From: Pseudomonas abyssi
GTDB lineage: Bacteria; Pseudomonadota; Gammaproteobacteria; Pseudomonadales; Pseudomonadaceae
Direction: 5' to 3'
Length of the DNA: 64,000 bases
NCBI RefSeq assembly: GCF_002307495.1
Contig: NZ_NTMR01000009.1
Coordinates: 231,657-295,656 of the forward strand
Every line of letters starts with the position of its first letter. The stretch's first letter is position 1. This document shows positions 9,601-18,119 of this stretch, piece after piece. A program made the translations under genes and the position numbers. The notes beneath the pieces were generated by a model, which did no database searches, was not told where the DNA came from, and saw nothing but the letters and a program-made list of their open reading frames with translations.

Positions 9601-10326
9601 GTGAGATTGATGATTCGCTGCCTTATCCCGCTAGTGGGCTGGAGCACCGGCCTACTGGCCGAACCGCTGGTGTGGGGCTACTCCCCTTCCGATCCGCCTC
9701 CCTACGTCAACATGACCGGCGCGGAGCTGGACAATAGCGTCACCCGCGACCTGGGAGAGCTGGTAGCCGCCAGCCTGGACCGCAAGCTGTCCTTCGTTGC
9801 CGTGCCCAACAACCGCATCGAGGAAGCGCTCAAAAGCGCTCGCATACACCTGATCTGCAACACCCAACCCCAGTGGCACAGTCAACCGGAGTTGCTGCAC
9901 TGGTCGGCGGTGCTGTACGAGGATGCCGACGTGCTGGCCACCCCTGCGAACCGAGCGGCGCCACGCAACCTGGCGAACCTGCAGGGTGCGCTGGTTGACA
10001 CCACCATCGGCTATCACTACAGCAGCGAGCTGACCCAGGCATTTGAACGCGGCGATCTGGTAAGACGTGATGTTCGCAATATCGAAACGCGCTTGAAGAT
10101 GCTCGAACGCGGCCGTCTGGACGCCAGCGTTGATCTGCGCCGCGCCCTCAGCTACCAGCTGCAAAGGCATCCGGCTGAGATTCGCGTCAGCGACTGGCCG
10201 CTGGAGCACTTTGCGTTGCGCTGCGCCGCTCCCAAGACGACGCCGGGCAGCGCCGATCTGATCGAGACCATAGACCAGCTGCTGACTAGCGGCCAGATTC
10301 GGCACATCCTCAACCGCTACCAATAA
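9601..10326 (+). CDS. Periplasmic solute-binding protein family 3-like protein
   Basis: 241 aa with an N-terminal export signal (MIRCLIPLVGWSTGLLAEP). The body follows the amino-acid-binding SBP_bac_3 fold: WGYSPSDPPPYV near the start of the mature protein, a central segment LANLQGALVDTTIGYHYS and a C-terminal short-helix region. No ABC transporter genes adjoin it, so it may be a stand-alone sensor or binding protein. GTG start with GAGG upstream; ATG 9610 is an alternative. Only 52 bp after the EAL-CBS-GGDEF gene on the same strand, so the two may be cotranscribed. Ligand unknown. Confidence 0.7.
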   Translation: MRLMIRCLIPLVGWSTGLLAEPLVWGYSPSDPPPYVNMTGAELDNSVTRDLGELVAASLDRKLSFVAVPNNRIEEALKSARIHLICNTQPQWHSQPELLHWSAVLYEDADVLATPANRAAPRNLANLQGALVDTTIGYHYSSELTQAFERGDLVRRDVRNIETRLKMLERGRLDASVDLRRALSYQLQRHPAEIRVSDWPLEHFALRCAAPKTTPGSADLIETIDQLLTSGQIRHILNRYQ

Positions 10327-10333
10327 CAAAAGG

Positions 10334-10356
10334 TTACCCACAGGATCTGTGGATAA
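10334..10356. other. DnaA-box-like pair
   Basis: TTACCCACA (10334-10342, one mismatch to TTATCCACA) faces a perfect box read on the minus strand (TGTGGATAA, 10348-10356). The arrangement resembles the cluster at 12906-12940. The 264-bp gap also has a 14-bp direct repeat CGAAAAATGTGCAT at 10437-10450 and 10519-10532. Confidence 0.5.
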
Positions 10357-10543
10357 CTCTGTGAAGAAAATCAGGAAAACTGCCTCAAACGCCCGTTTGT
10401 ATGCGCCTGCAGACAATCCGCGCATATTTTAACCAGCGAAAAATGTGCATGTTTTTCAGTCAGTTACAGCGGAAAGGAGAAATCAGAAAAGCGGGGGAAA
10501 GTAAATAGCAGGTGTTACCGAAAAATGTGCATAACAGTAACAC

Positions 10544-10577
10544 CGAAACGCCCGAAGGCCTTGCCTCGGGCGTTTCG
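10544..10577 (-). terminator. Hairpin at the 3' end of the FKBP gene
   Basis: Perfect 12-bp stem (10544-10555 with 10566-10577), 10-nt loop, 13 bp past the FKBP stop. No clear U-run. An overlapping shorter inverted repeat pairs 10511-10518 with 10537-10544. Confidence 0.55.
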
Positions 10578-10590
10578 ACGTGTTACCGGA

Positions 10591-11295
10591 TCACTCTTCG
10601 CGCGGCTTGATGGAGACCAGCTCCATATCAAACACCAGGATGGAATTCGGCGGAATCACCGGGCTCGGGCTGCGCGGGCCGTACGCCAGCTCGGCGGGCA
10701 CAGTGACGGTCCACTTGTCACCGACGTGCATCAGCTGCAGCACTTCTACCCAGCCCGGGATAACGCCGGCAACCGGTAACTCGGCCGGCTCGCCACGCTC
10801 AAGCGAGCTATCGAACACGGTGCCATCAACCAGACGGCCTTCGTAGTGCACCACAACAACATCGTCTGCCTGCGGCTGAGCTGCGCCCTCATCACCCGAG
10901 GTAACAACTTCGTACTGCAGGCCGGACTCAGTAGTGGTCACGCCGTCTTTGGCGGCATGCTCTTCCAGGTATTGCTTGTTGGCGTCCAGCGCTTCATTGG
11001 CCAGCGCCTCGGCGCGCTCCTGAGCGCGCTGCTGCAGCGCATTGAAGGCATTGGTCAGCTCTTCATCACCCACCCGCTGTTCCTGCTTGCCAAGGGCGTC
11101 CTGCAGGCCCAGCGCCAGCGCTTGCGGATCAATATCGTCCAGACCGTCCTGCAACAGGCTCTGACCCATGTTAAGGCCGATGCCGTAAGAGGCTTGCTGG
11201 ATTGGGGTGGTGAGTTCCGGTTGTTTTTCCTTGTCACACCCGGCCAGAACCAGAACACCGACTGCAACGCTGACTGCCAGCAAATTACGCTTCAT
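10591..11295 (-). CDS. FKBP-type peptidyl-prolyl isomerase lipoprotein
   Basis: 234 aa from ATG 11293-11295, which has GAGGT upstream; a longer reading from 11427 is not supported. N-terminal lipoprotein signal with lipobox VLAGC (Cys ~20). Residues ~30-120 form the helical FKBP_N dimerisation domain (SYGIGLNMGQSLL), and ~130-234 the FKBP_C catalytic domain (VVVHYEGRLVDGTVFDSS, PGWVEVLQLMHVGDKW, ELAYG). Similar to Mip/FkpA periplasmic chaperone-isomerases, here probably outer-membrane anchored. Next to tRNA genes and rdgC, as in Pseudomonas. Confidence 0.93.
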   Translation of the reverse strand: MKRNLLAVSVAVGVLVLAGCDKEKQPELTTPIQQASYGIGLNMGQSLLQDGLDDIDPQALALGLQDALGKQEQRVGDEELTNAFNALQQRAQERAEALANEALDANKQYLEEHAAKDGVTTTESGLQYEVVTSGDEGAAQPQADDVVVVHYEGRLVDGTVFDSSLERGEPAELPVAGVIPGWVEVLQLMHVGDKWTVTVPAELAYGPRSPSPVIPPNSILVFDMELVSIKPREE

Positions 11296-11448
11296 GCTTA
11301 CCTCAATAGACAGACCCGACACGGGCGAAAGAGTAAGCAGGCAGCTTAACAGGGCTTGCAGGTGCAGGCTACCGGGACAGCAACGAATGTGATTCTGTAC
11401 CGAAGGCGGGAAAAAAGGATGAAGCAAGAGTACTGCAGGAGGGGGAAA

Positions 11449-11525
11449 TGGCGCAGCGGACGGGACTCGAACCCGCGACCCCCGGCGTGACAGGCCGGTA
11501 TTCTAACCAACTGAACTACCGCTGC
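11449..11525 (-). tRNA. tRNA-Asp (GTC)
   Basis: 77 nt including encoded CCA (11449-11451). Acceptor stem 11519-11525 with 11453-11459 is perfect (GCAGCGG/CCGCTGC). Anticodon loop reads CTGTCAC, anticodon GTC, and the TTCGAGTC T-loop is present. Confidence 0.97.
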
Positions 11526-11538
11526 GCTATTCTTCGAG

Positions 11539-11614
11539 TGGTGGGTGATGACGGGATCGAACCGCCGACCCTCTGCTTGTAAGGCAGATGCTCTCCCAGC
11601 TGAGCTAATCACCC
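11539..11614 (-). tRNA. tRNA-Val (TAC)
   Basis: 76 nt including encoded CCA (11539-11541). Acceptor stem GGGTGAT (11608-11614) pairs with 11543-11549. Anticodon TAC in CTTACAA. 13 bp separate it from tRNA-Asp on the same strand, probably one transcript. Confidence 0.97.
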
Positions 11615-11861
11615 GTTTGCTCTCGAAGTGGTGCGCATTCTAGGGAGCTTTTCCGTATCTGGCAACACCTTTTTCAAAAAAAATTCAGGTTATTTCAATA
11701 TCTTATTCCAACCCCCGGAAACACTGGCTGCCAACCGATGGCTGAGGCACTATTGGGCGCTTTCCCCGGGAAGCACAATCGAACCGACCCGCCCAGCGAT
11801 GGCCGAGGAGGCTCCTTCGTTCGTTGCTTCCCAAGACCTTAGCAACAGAAAGGACAGCACC

Positions 11862-12779
11862 ATGTGGTTTCGTAACCTGCTCATCTATCGCTTCAGCCAA
11901 CCCGTTCCCTTCAGCGAATCCGAGCTGGTCGACGCGCTCGAACAGAAAGCCGCCCGCCCTTGCGCCAGCCAGGAGACTCATACCCTTGGCTGGACCACCC
12001 CCTGGGGCCGTCACTCGGAAAACCGCGTAGAGGTCAGCAACGGCTACTGGCTGATCGCCATGCGCAAGGAAGAGCGCATCCTGCCCGGCAGCGTGGTGAA
12101 AGAAGCACTGGCCGAGAAGGTCGAGGAGATCGAAAATCGCGACGCGCGCAAGATATACAAGAAAGAGCGCGATACGCTAAAGGACGACATCGTCATGTCG
12201 TTGCTGCCACGCGCCTTCACTCGCACTCAGACCACCTTTGCCTGCATCTGCCCGGCCGAAGGCTGGATCGCGGTCGACAGCTCCAGCCACAAGCGTGCCG
12301 AGGACCTGCTGAGCCTGCTGCGCGAATGCACCGGCTCGCTGCCCGTCCGCCCCTTGAACGTGAAGGCCGCGCCGGCTGCCTGCATGACCCAGTGGGTGAA
12401 GGAAAACCAGGCACCCGAGCAACTGCAGATCGGCGACGACTGCGAGCTGCGCGACACCAGTGAAGACGGCGGCGTGGTGCGCTGCAAACGTCAGGACCTG
12501 GCCAGCGACGAAATCCAGCTGCATCTGAGCGCCGGCAAGCAGGTCAGCCAACTGATGCTGCAATGGCAGGAGAAGCTCAGTTTCAGCCTGGACGACAAGC
12601 TGACACTCAAGCGTGTGAAGTTCGAGGATTTATTGCGCGACGAAGCGGAAGAAAATGGCGGCGACGACATGCTGAGCCAGCTGGACGCCAGTTTCACCAT
12701 CATGGCCAGCACCCTCAGTGAGCTGATCCCCTCGCTCACCAACGCCCTGGGTGGCGAGGACATCCCGCAGGGCGTCTGA
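11862..12779 (+). CDS. rdgC: Recombination-associated protein RdgC
   Basis: 305 aa, the usual RdgC length. Begins [14 protein letters not shown], the conserved family N-terminus, and contains [11 protein letters not shown] and [15 protein letters not shown]. RdgC forms a DNA-encircling dimer that restrains RecA filaments. ATG 11862 has AAAGGA upstream; the open frame extends 5' to 11628 but that part is not conserved. The flanking DnaA-box cluster at 12906 is noted separately. Confidence 0.96.
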   Translation: MWFRNLLIYRFSQPVPFSESELVDALEQKAARPCASQETHTLGWTTPWGRHSENRVEVSNGYWLIAMRKEERILPGSVVKEALAEKVEEIENRDARKIYKKERDTLKDDIVMSLLPRAFTRTQTTFACICPAEGWIAVDSSSHKRAEDLLSLLRECTGSLPVRPLNVKAAPAACMTQWVKENQAPEQLQIGDDCELRDTSEDGGVVRCKRQDLASDEIQLHLSAGKQVSQLMLQWQEKLSFSLDDKLTLKRVKFEDLLRDEAEENGGDDMLSQLDASFTIMASTLSELIPSLTNALGGEDIPQGV

Positions 12780-12799
12780 GCCGCTCCTGGATGCCGCGT

Positions 12800-12826
12800 G
12801 CGTGCCGACTGAAGCAGTCGGCACGC
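12800..12826 (+). terminator. Hairpin after rdgC
   Basis: Perfect 12-bp stem (12800-12811 with 12815-12826), 3-nt loop, 20 bp past the rdgC stop. No U-run follows. Confidence 0.5.
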
Positions 12827-12905
12827 CCTCCTACCGTCGCTCTGGACTGTTCAATTCTCGCCGTCACAAGGCAGCCAGCCCTGACAGAACAAGGGTTACA
12901 GAGAG

Positions 12906-12940
12906 CTATCCACAATATCTGTGGATAACTTTGTGGATAG
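12906..12940. other. Cluster of three DnaA-box-like sequences
   Basis: CTATCCACA (12906-12914), TGTGGATAA (12920-12928, perfect box on minus strand) and TGTGGATAG (12932-12940) lie in 35 bp. Known 9-mer consensus TTATCCACA. No dnaA or oriC genes are nearby, so a DnaA-titrating or replication-timing site is possible; this is inference. Confidence 0.55.
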
Positions 12941-13095
12941 CCTGATCAAAAGCACCTCAAAGCTATAGAGACTGGGCCACCCTCTCAGAATGGTTAAAAT
13001 TTAACCTATTTTTTTCCCTTTAAAATCAATGGCTTACTTTGCTCGCAAGAATATCAATCACTTACAAGCCGACTTGACGAATTCATGACAGCACG

Positions 13096-13121
13096 CCCCA
13101 GGTTTGTGCACAAACCTGGGG
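13096..13121. repeat. 26-bp perfect palindrome
   Basis: CCCCAGGTTTGTG followed by its exact reverse complement, centred on GTGCAC. It can form an 11-bp hairpin with loop TGCA, or be a dimeric operator. A smaller hairpin (GCCCTG/CAGGGC) with TTTTT lies just downstream. Confidence 0.6.
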
Positions 13122-13197
13122 ACGTCAGCCCTGATCCAGGGCAAGTTTTTCTCAAAACAAGCCATAAAATGCTTGACTCTGAAGGACAAGCTCAGCT

Positions 13198-13842
13198 CTA
13201 CAGCCCCTGATAATCCATCAGCCAGGCAATGGCGGCCGCCGCCGCTGGTGTGCGCGGGTAGTTGTCTCGCAGATAGCGCATGCGGCGCTCCGCTCGCGCC
13301 TTCTGACCATGCTCCGCATCCACCAGTGCGAGGTCATACTCGGCCTGAGCCATGCCCTGCAGAATGGCTTCCATACGGGTAGCCAGTTCACTGCGATACT
13401 GCGACTGCGGATAGGCACGTACAAAGGCGACCATCTGGCTGTGCGCCAGGCGGCCTTGCTCCAGACGCTGCACACTGTCGCCAGCCGCAAGTTCAAACCG
13501 CGCATAGGGAATCAACGCGGCCAGATAGGCGGCGTAGTCTTGATCGGCTCGCTGGGCAAAATGGTTCTGATAGTCCACCAGCAGCTGCTCGCTAAGGCCC
13601 AGACGGCCATTGGTCAGACATTGATAGGCCGCCTCCAGGTGCAGCGAGGCCTGCTGAGCCGCCACCACCTCATTGCTCAGCTCCGGCGTACACTGCCCCA
13701 TACTCAGCCGTGCTCTCAGATCGGCCAGCGACGAGTCGCTCGGCTGGCTCACCCGGTTACCGGCGCAGCCGCCCAACACCAGGGCCAATGCCATCACACC
13801 GGCAGACCGCAGCACCACTCCCATAGTCCACTCCTTGCTCAT
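13198..13842 (-). CDS. TPR/BamD-like lipoprotein at the end of the type II secretion operon
   Basis: 214 aa. Signal peptide with lipobox VLGGC (Cys ~26). The mature part is all-helical with repeated Ala/Leu/Tyr-rich helices (AAYQCLTNGRLGLSEQLL, VRAYPQSQYRSELATRMEA) reminiscent of BamD/YfiO-type tetratricopeptide proteins. Its ATG overlaps the gspN stop by 4 nt (ATGA), so it is translationally coupled to the secretion genes. I recognise no standard Gsp family here; it could act as a pilotin-like or assembly lipoprotein for the secretin, or be an unrelated envelope protein. The lipoprotein call is firm, the role is inference. Confidence 0.75.
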   Translation of the reverse strand: MSKEWTMGVVLRSAGVMALALVLGGCAGNRVSQPSDSSLADLRARLSMGQCTPELSNEVVAAQQASLHLEAAYQCLTNGRLGLSEQLLVDYQNHFAQRADQDYAAYLAALIPYARFELAAGDSVQRLEQGRLAHSQMVAFVRAYPQSQYRSELATRMEAILQGMAQAEYDLALVDAEHGQKARAERRMRYLRDNYPRTPAAAAAIAWLMDYQGL

Positions 13843-14594
13843 TGCAGATTAGCCCGCCAGCGTACCCACCCTTCGGCATCCGCACGCCCCAGCAGGCCGA
13901 GCCCTTCGGCCAGCGCGGGCTCTGCCTCCGGGCGAGCCTGCAGCCGGGTATCCAGTTTCAGAGGCGCCGCCGGCTGCCAGCGTGCACTGCCCTGCAAACC
14001 CAGCGGACCGCCGTTGTCGGCCAAGGTCATCACCAACCAACCGTTGTCCTGGCTCAGCGTAGCGCCCAGGTCCCCCAGCGCCAGCGGGTTGGGTAAGCCA
14101 CCACCGGCATTTTGCCAGCCGATGCGTCCAGTAGCCCGTGTTACCTCCCGAAAATCCTGCAATTGCAGCTCACTGATATCCAACAGCCAGTCGCCCTGCA
14201 GCACAAAGGGCGCCTTGTTGACCTGCGCCATGCTGGCTGCATCGAGATAGCCATTGACCTGCTGCAGGGTAATGCTGCCAAGGCCGGCGCGGACCAATGC
14301 TCGCACCTGGCCCTTGCGCGGCCGCCAGCTGAGGTCCAGCACCACCTCCCCGCGCAGCAGCCCGCCTGGCTGCCAATCCCAGCTGAGACCGCCCTGATCA
14401 ATACCAGCGACCTGCATGCGCGCCACCTCACCCTGCCACAGGGTGCCGCGCAACCCGGTCAGCTCAACACGGGTGGGCAGATGCCCTTTTAACGACTGCC
14501 AAACCAGGGTGGCCGGAAGATTGGCCAGCAGGGTCGCCAGCAGGACCAGCGTCGCCAGCAACCACAACCTTTTGCCTCGGATCCAGCCACTCAT
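13839..14594 (-). CDS. gspN: Type II secretion protein GspN
   Basis: 251 aa inner-membrane protein with one N-terminal TM helix (RLWLLATLVLLATLLANLPA) and a periplasmic beta-rich domain of GspN type (GLRGTLWQGEV, GLSWDWQPGGLL). GspN is an accessory component present in only some T2SS. Overlaps gspM by 4 nt and the downstream lipoprotein gene by 4 nt. Confidence 0.9.
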   Translation of the reverse strand: MSGWIRGKRLWLLATLVLLATLLANLPATLVWQSLKGHLPTRVELTGLRGTLWQGEVARMQVAGIDQGGLSWDWQPGGLLRGEVVLDLSWRPRKGQVRALVRAGLGSITLQQVNGYLDAASMAQVNKAPFVLQGDWLLDISELQLQDFREVTRATGRIGWQNAGGGLPNPLALGDLGATLSQDNGWLVMTLADNGGPLGLQGSARWQPAAPLKLDTRLQARPEAEPALAEGLGLLGRADAEGWVRWRANLQ

Positions 14595-15076
14595 TGGCTA
14601 CGCTCCACCAAAATGCGAGCGGCGACCTGACCGGGCGCCTCAGCCACGTCAATGGACAACTGGGACACCTGTAAACCCTGCCGCAGTTCCAGGTCGGCCA
14701 GCCAGCTCATCAGCGGGTCAAACCCCACCTGGTCAAAGCTCAGCCGCGCACCGTCGCCTTCGGGTTGCACGCGGGTCAGGGCCTGCCGCAGGCCGGCGGC
14801 GTTGGCCGACACCTCGATCAGCGTCAACACCGATCCTTGCGCGGGTACGCCACCGCCGCTCGGTGCCAGACGCGCACGACGGCGAACATCATCGGCTACC
14901 TGATCCATCCAGACCGCTTCAGCCGAGAGTCGGGCCACTTCCGCGCGCAAGGCACTGCGTCCCTGCACCAGAGGCTCCCAGACCGCCACCCAGATCACAA
15001 TCAGCGCCAGCACCACGCCACCGCCCATCAGAATAAACCGCTCTCTGGCGGCCAGCCCCGCCCACCAGGCCTTCAT
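14591..15076 (-). CDS. gspM: Type II secretion protein GspM
   Basis: 161 aa. Short cytosolic N-terminus with AARERFILMGGGVVLALIV as the single TM helix, a coiled region, then a ferredoxin-like periplasmic domain. GspM partners GspL in the inner-membrane platform. Overlaps gspL by 4 nt. Length and motif layout fit GspM. Confidence 0.92.
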   Translation of the reverse strand: MKAWWAGLAARERFILMGGGVVLALIVIWVAVWEPLVQGRSALRAEVARLSAEAVWMDQVADDVRRRARLAPSGGGVPAQGSVLTLIEVSANAAGLRQALTRVQPEGDGARLSFDQVGFDPLMSWLADLELRQGLQVSQLSIDVAEAPGQVAARILVERSQ

Positions 15077-16296
15077 GACTCACTCCTTGCGATACGAATC
15101 CGCGCGCTGACGCCGCCATTTTCCGAGTCGGCGCCTTCCAGGTTTTCGGTGATACCTGCGCTTGCCGACAAGGCCGCGCGCAGTTTTTCCAGCTCGGCGA
15201 AACTGGCTACCTTCAACTCGACATCCAGCGCATCGACGCTGCCGCGCAACTGACGTATTTCCACACCGGCCTGCCCTTTCACGCTGGCAAAGAATGCATG
15301 CAGCAGCATGCCTGCACCGGCCTGAACCTGACCATTGGAGCCTTGTAGCTGCTGCTGAAACTGCACCAGCGGATCCTGCATACGCGCCCCGGGCAGGGCA
15401 CGGGAAAAGGTGGCATCAATCTGGCTACGCAGGGCGTCGCGCTCGTCAATGAGTGCCGCGCGCTCAGCGCCCAGCCAGCCAACAGCCAACAGCAAAACCA
15501 CACCGGCAGCAGCCATTACCGGTCGCAATTTACGCCAGGGCGGAGCCGCCATACTCACCGCATAGGGGCCGGTCAGCAGGTTGAAGGGTGCCGCCACGCT
15601 CAAGTGCTGCTGCAGACTCACCGCCGCCTCGGCAGGCGCTACGGCTACTAGTCGGGTGTCCGCAGGCACGCCGGCCTGCAACGCGTTGATGTCGCTGTCC
15701 GGCGCTTCCAGCACCCGCTGCTCGGGTGCCAGCAGCTGCAGGCGATTGCCCAGCCAGAACGACAGTAGCGCTTGCTCCAGCAGCACCGGTTCCTCGTCGC
15801 TGGCGCAGACCAGCCAGCCTGGTGCCTGCGGCCAATCCAGCGCGATCAGGCGCAGCCCCTCGGCCGGCGCCTGATCGGCGTACAGTGCCGCCAACGGCAA
15901 CAGCGCCTCAACACGCAGCCCGGCCTGGGCGAAGCGTTCGGTCCAACGGGTCATCACGCTGTGCTCGACAACGGCAGCACTGACGCGGCCATCATCGCGC
16001 CTGGGCCCCATGACGATGTGCAGGTCGTCCAGCTCCTGACTCAGGCGTTCTTCCAGCGCGTAGGGCAGCGCCGCACGCAAGGCGGCCGCGCGCTGGCCTG
16101 GCAACGTCACCCGATGCAGGCCGACGCCCTCGGGCAACAGCGCGCGCACCCGCTCTCCGGCAAAGCGCTGCCGCAAAGCGTCAAGGCTGTCGCAGCCCTG
16201 CTCAAGGGGCTGCCCCTCGCGCCCCAGGCGCCACCAATGCAATGGCTCGTCCTGCTCGGAAGCAGCGGCTACTGCGGACAAAAGCACTATCAACAT
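15073..16296 (-). CDS. gspL: Type II secretion protein GspL
   Basis: 407 aa. Cytosolic actin-like domain (LPYALEERLSQELDDLHIV is a typical GspL signature), a TM helix near residue 255-275 (VMAAAGVVLLLAVGWLGA) and a periplasmic ferredoxin-like domain. GspL binds the GspE ATPase and GspM. Starts 19 bp after gspK. Confidence 0.93.
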   Translation of the reverse strand: MLIVLLSAVAAASEQDEPLHWWRLGREGQPLEQGCDSLDALRQRFAGERVRALLPEGVGLHRVTLPGQRAAALRAALPYALEERLSQELDDLHIVMGPRRDDGRVSAAVVEHSVMTRWTERFAQAGLRVEALLPLAALYADQAPAEGLRLIALDWPQAPGWLVCASDEEPVLLEQALLSFWLGNRLQLLAPEQRVLEAPDSDINALQAGVPADTRLVAVAPAEAAVSLQQHLSVAAPFNLLTGPYAVSMAAPPWRKLRPVMAAAGVVLLLAVGWLGAERAALIDERDALRSQIDATFSRALPGARMQDPLVQFQQQLQGSNGQVQAGAGMLLHAFFASVKGQAGVEIRQLRGSVDALDVELKVASFAELEKLRAALSASAGITENLEGADSENGGVSARIRIARSES

Positions 16297-16315
16297 GCAC
16301 GCATTCCTGTTGTTG

Positions 16316-17116
16316 TCACGGCTCGCAGGCCGTCTGTTCGCGCAACACTACCTTGCCATTCGGCGCATCCAGCAGTGTGCACTGATAAAACTGTCGTTCG
16401 CCGAAGCTGGCTACCACCTGCAGCCGCATGAACCAGGGCGCGTCGCCACCCACACCCTGATCGGCAAAAATCTCCTGCATCAACTCGCTGCTGCGCTCCA
16501 GATCAATCGGGCTCTGGTCCGACGGATAAGCCGTCACATAAGGCGCCAGCGCCTGCCAGGCTTCGGGCGTCATGCCGCTGACGGCGTTGAGTTCCGAGGC
16601 CACCAACATGGTCCGGTTGGCCGACAGGCGCGGCGGCGTGTCCAGTTGATACACAGCGTCATCGGTTTCCGGATCCATCCAGTCACTGACCGCCAGCGCC
16701 AGCTGACTGCCTGGTGGCAGACTGACGCCGGCGTCACGTCCCACCCGATCGACCAACTGGGCAAACAGCGCCTGCTGTCGTTCATCGCCGCCCGCCAGCG
16801 CATTGAGATTGAAGCGGCAACGCATGTCATCCAGGGTGGCCTGCAGCTGCACCTGATCGACCTCAAAGGGCAATACCGGGGACAGGCAGGTATCCCAGAT
16901 CAGATCGTCCGGGCCGTCCGCCTGCTCCAGAACCTGCAGCACCATTTTTTCCGCACCCAGGGCAATTTCCCGCGACAGGTCCCGCTCGAATACCGCGCTG
17001 CTGCGGCGAATATCGGCCTGCCCGCGCATGGCCATACCCACCGCCGCCGTCACCGCCAACGCGACAATCAGCAGCGCGGTAATCAGGGCCACACCCTGCT
17101 GCCGTTGACGCTTCAT
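16316..17116 (-). CDS. gspK: Type II secretion minor pseudopilin GspK
   Basis: 266 aa. Prepilin-like leader QRQQG followed by VALITALLIVALAVTAAVG; as in other GspK proteins the Glu at +5 is missing, consistent with the tip position in the GspI-J-K complex. Contains the GspK-type large globular insertion. Overlaps gspJ by 4 nt. Confidence 0.93.
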   Translation of the reverse strand: MKRQRQQGVALITALLIVALAVTAAVGMAMRGQADIRRSSAVFERDLSREIALGAEKMVLQVLEQADGPDDLIWDTCLSPVLPFEVDQVQLQATLDDMRCRFNLNALAGGDERQQALFAQLVDRVGRDAGVSLPPGSQLALAVSDWMDPETDDAVYQLDTPPRLSANRTMLVASELNAVSGMTPEAWQALAPYVTAYPSDQSPIDLERSSELMQEIFADQGVGGDAPWFMRLQVVASFGERQFYQCTLLDAPNGKVVLREQTACEP

Positions 17117-17733
17117 TGGCCCACCGCGATCAGGCGCCGGATCTGCCCCAGACGCGGCAACTCCAGCACCACTTCAACGGCCAGGGGCAGTTGGCTGGAC
17201 TGCGGATCCAGGTCGGCCGGCGGCCAGCTGTCGACCCGCTCCAGCCCGCTGGCACCACGCACGATAAAGTGAAAGCTGCTATCCACACCCAGCTGCTCGT
17301 CTTCACCCACCAGCTCGGCAAAGGGCTGCATGCGACGGCTGTCGGCATCAGCGATATCCACACCCGGCCAGAGATCGCGCTCCAGCCCTCGCTCGGTCAG
17401 ACGCCAGGCGGTGCGCCGCAGACGCTCGGTGCCGCCAGCACCGGCACGCACCAGCTCCAGCAGAGGGTAATCATCCGAGCCGGGCAGCAGTCGCAGTGGC
17501 GGCAGGCGATCGCCAAACTCGTCACGCACACGGATATCCACCAGTTGCGACAGGTCACGCTCCAGCACGCTCAGACTGACCTGCAGGTCAGCCAATACCT
17601 GGGCGTGCTCACGGCTGACCTCGTTCACCTGCAGCACCGAACGCAGCCCCTGATAAGCGACCACACTCATGATCGCGAACACGGCCATCGCCACCAGCAG
17701 CTCCAGCAGGGTAACCCCCCCTTGCCGCGTCAT
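17113..17733 (-). CDS. gspJ: Type II secretion minor pseudopilin GspJ
   Basis: 206 aa. Class III leader TRQGG cleaved before VTLLELLVAMAVFAIMSVV (Glu+5 present). The downstream region VLERDLSQLVDI is typical of GspJ. Overlaps gspI and gspK by 4 nt each. Confidence 0.94.
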   Translation of the reverse strand: MTRQGGVTLLELLVAMAVFAIMSVVAYQGLRSVLQVNEVSREHAQVLADLQVSLSVLERDLSQLVDIRVRDEFGDRLPPLRLLPGSDDYPLLELVRAGAGGTERLRRTAWRLTERGLERDLWPGVDIADADSRRMQPFAELVGEDEQLGVDSSFHFIVRGASGLERVDSWPPADLDPQSSQLPLAVEVVLELPRLGQIRRLIAVGQ

Positions 17734-18119
17734 GGCAGGACAAACCCGCTGACCAGCGCCCGCTGTTCAGTCTCGCCGCCGGGCATCAGCCATACCCGAA
17801 TATCGATACGCTTGACCGCTGGCAGCGGAAACGGCGCCTTGGCCGTGTAATCGCTGATGCTGGCCTGATAACCAAACTGGTAAGGCCCCATAGTGCTGTT
17901 GCCGCGCAGATCGCCGTCGGCGGCCGGCCGCATGCCGGACTGGTACTCGGCCAGCAGGTTGCTGCCAGCCCAGTGCGCCAGGGTTCTCTCCTGCAGATAG
18001 GCACTGTTGCGCGCATGGTCACTGCCCGCCTTTACCAGCGCAGCCAGTGCCACAGCCAGAATGGTCAGCGCCACCAGCACTTCGAGCAGGGTAAAGCCGG
18101 CGTGCTTACGGGCGTTCAC
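17730..18119 (-). CDS. gspI: Type II secretion minor pseudopilin GspI
   Basis: 129 aa. Leader MNARKHAG then FTLLEVLVALTILAVALAAL with Glu+5, and the GspI motif LAHWAGSNLLAEYQ. Overlaps gspH by 14 nt. Confidence 0.94.
   Translation of the reverse strand: MNARKHAGFTLLEVLVALTILAVALAALVKAGSDHARNSAYLQERTLAHWAGSNLLAEYQSGMRPAADGDLRGNSTMGPYQFGYQASISDYTAKAPFPLPAVKRIDIRVWLMPGGETEQRALVSGFVLP

Larger units (their letters stand above)
12780..13197. other. 418-bp intergenic region with hairpin, DnaA boxes and palindrome
   Basis: No gene found. It holds a hairpin at 12800-12826, three DnaA-box-like sites at 12906-12940, an AT-rich stretch (12990-13060) and a 26-bp perfect palindrome at 13096-13121. The AT-rich tract beside clustered DnaA boxes is unusual for this GC-rich window. 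Confidence 0.7.

Noticed and set aside
10327..13197. Chromosomal origin of replication
   Set aside because: DnaA boxes are few, and dnaA, dnaN, rnpA and gyrB are absent.
16295..17272. Long plus-strand open frames across the gsp operon
   Set aside because: They are shadows of GC-rich minus-strand genes with the coherent gsp domain structure.
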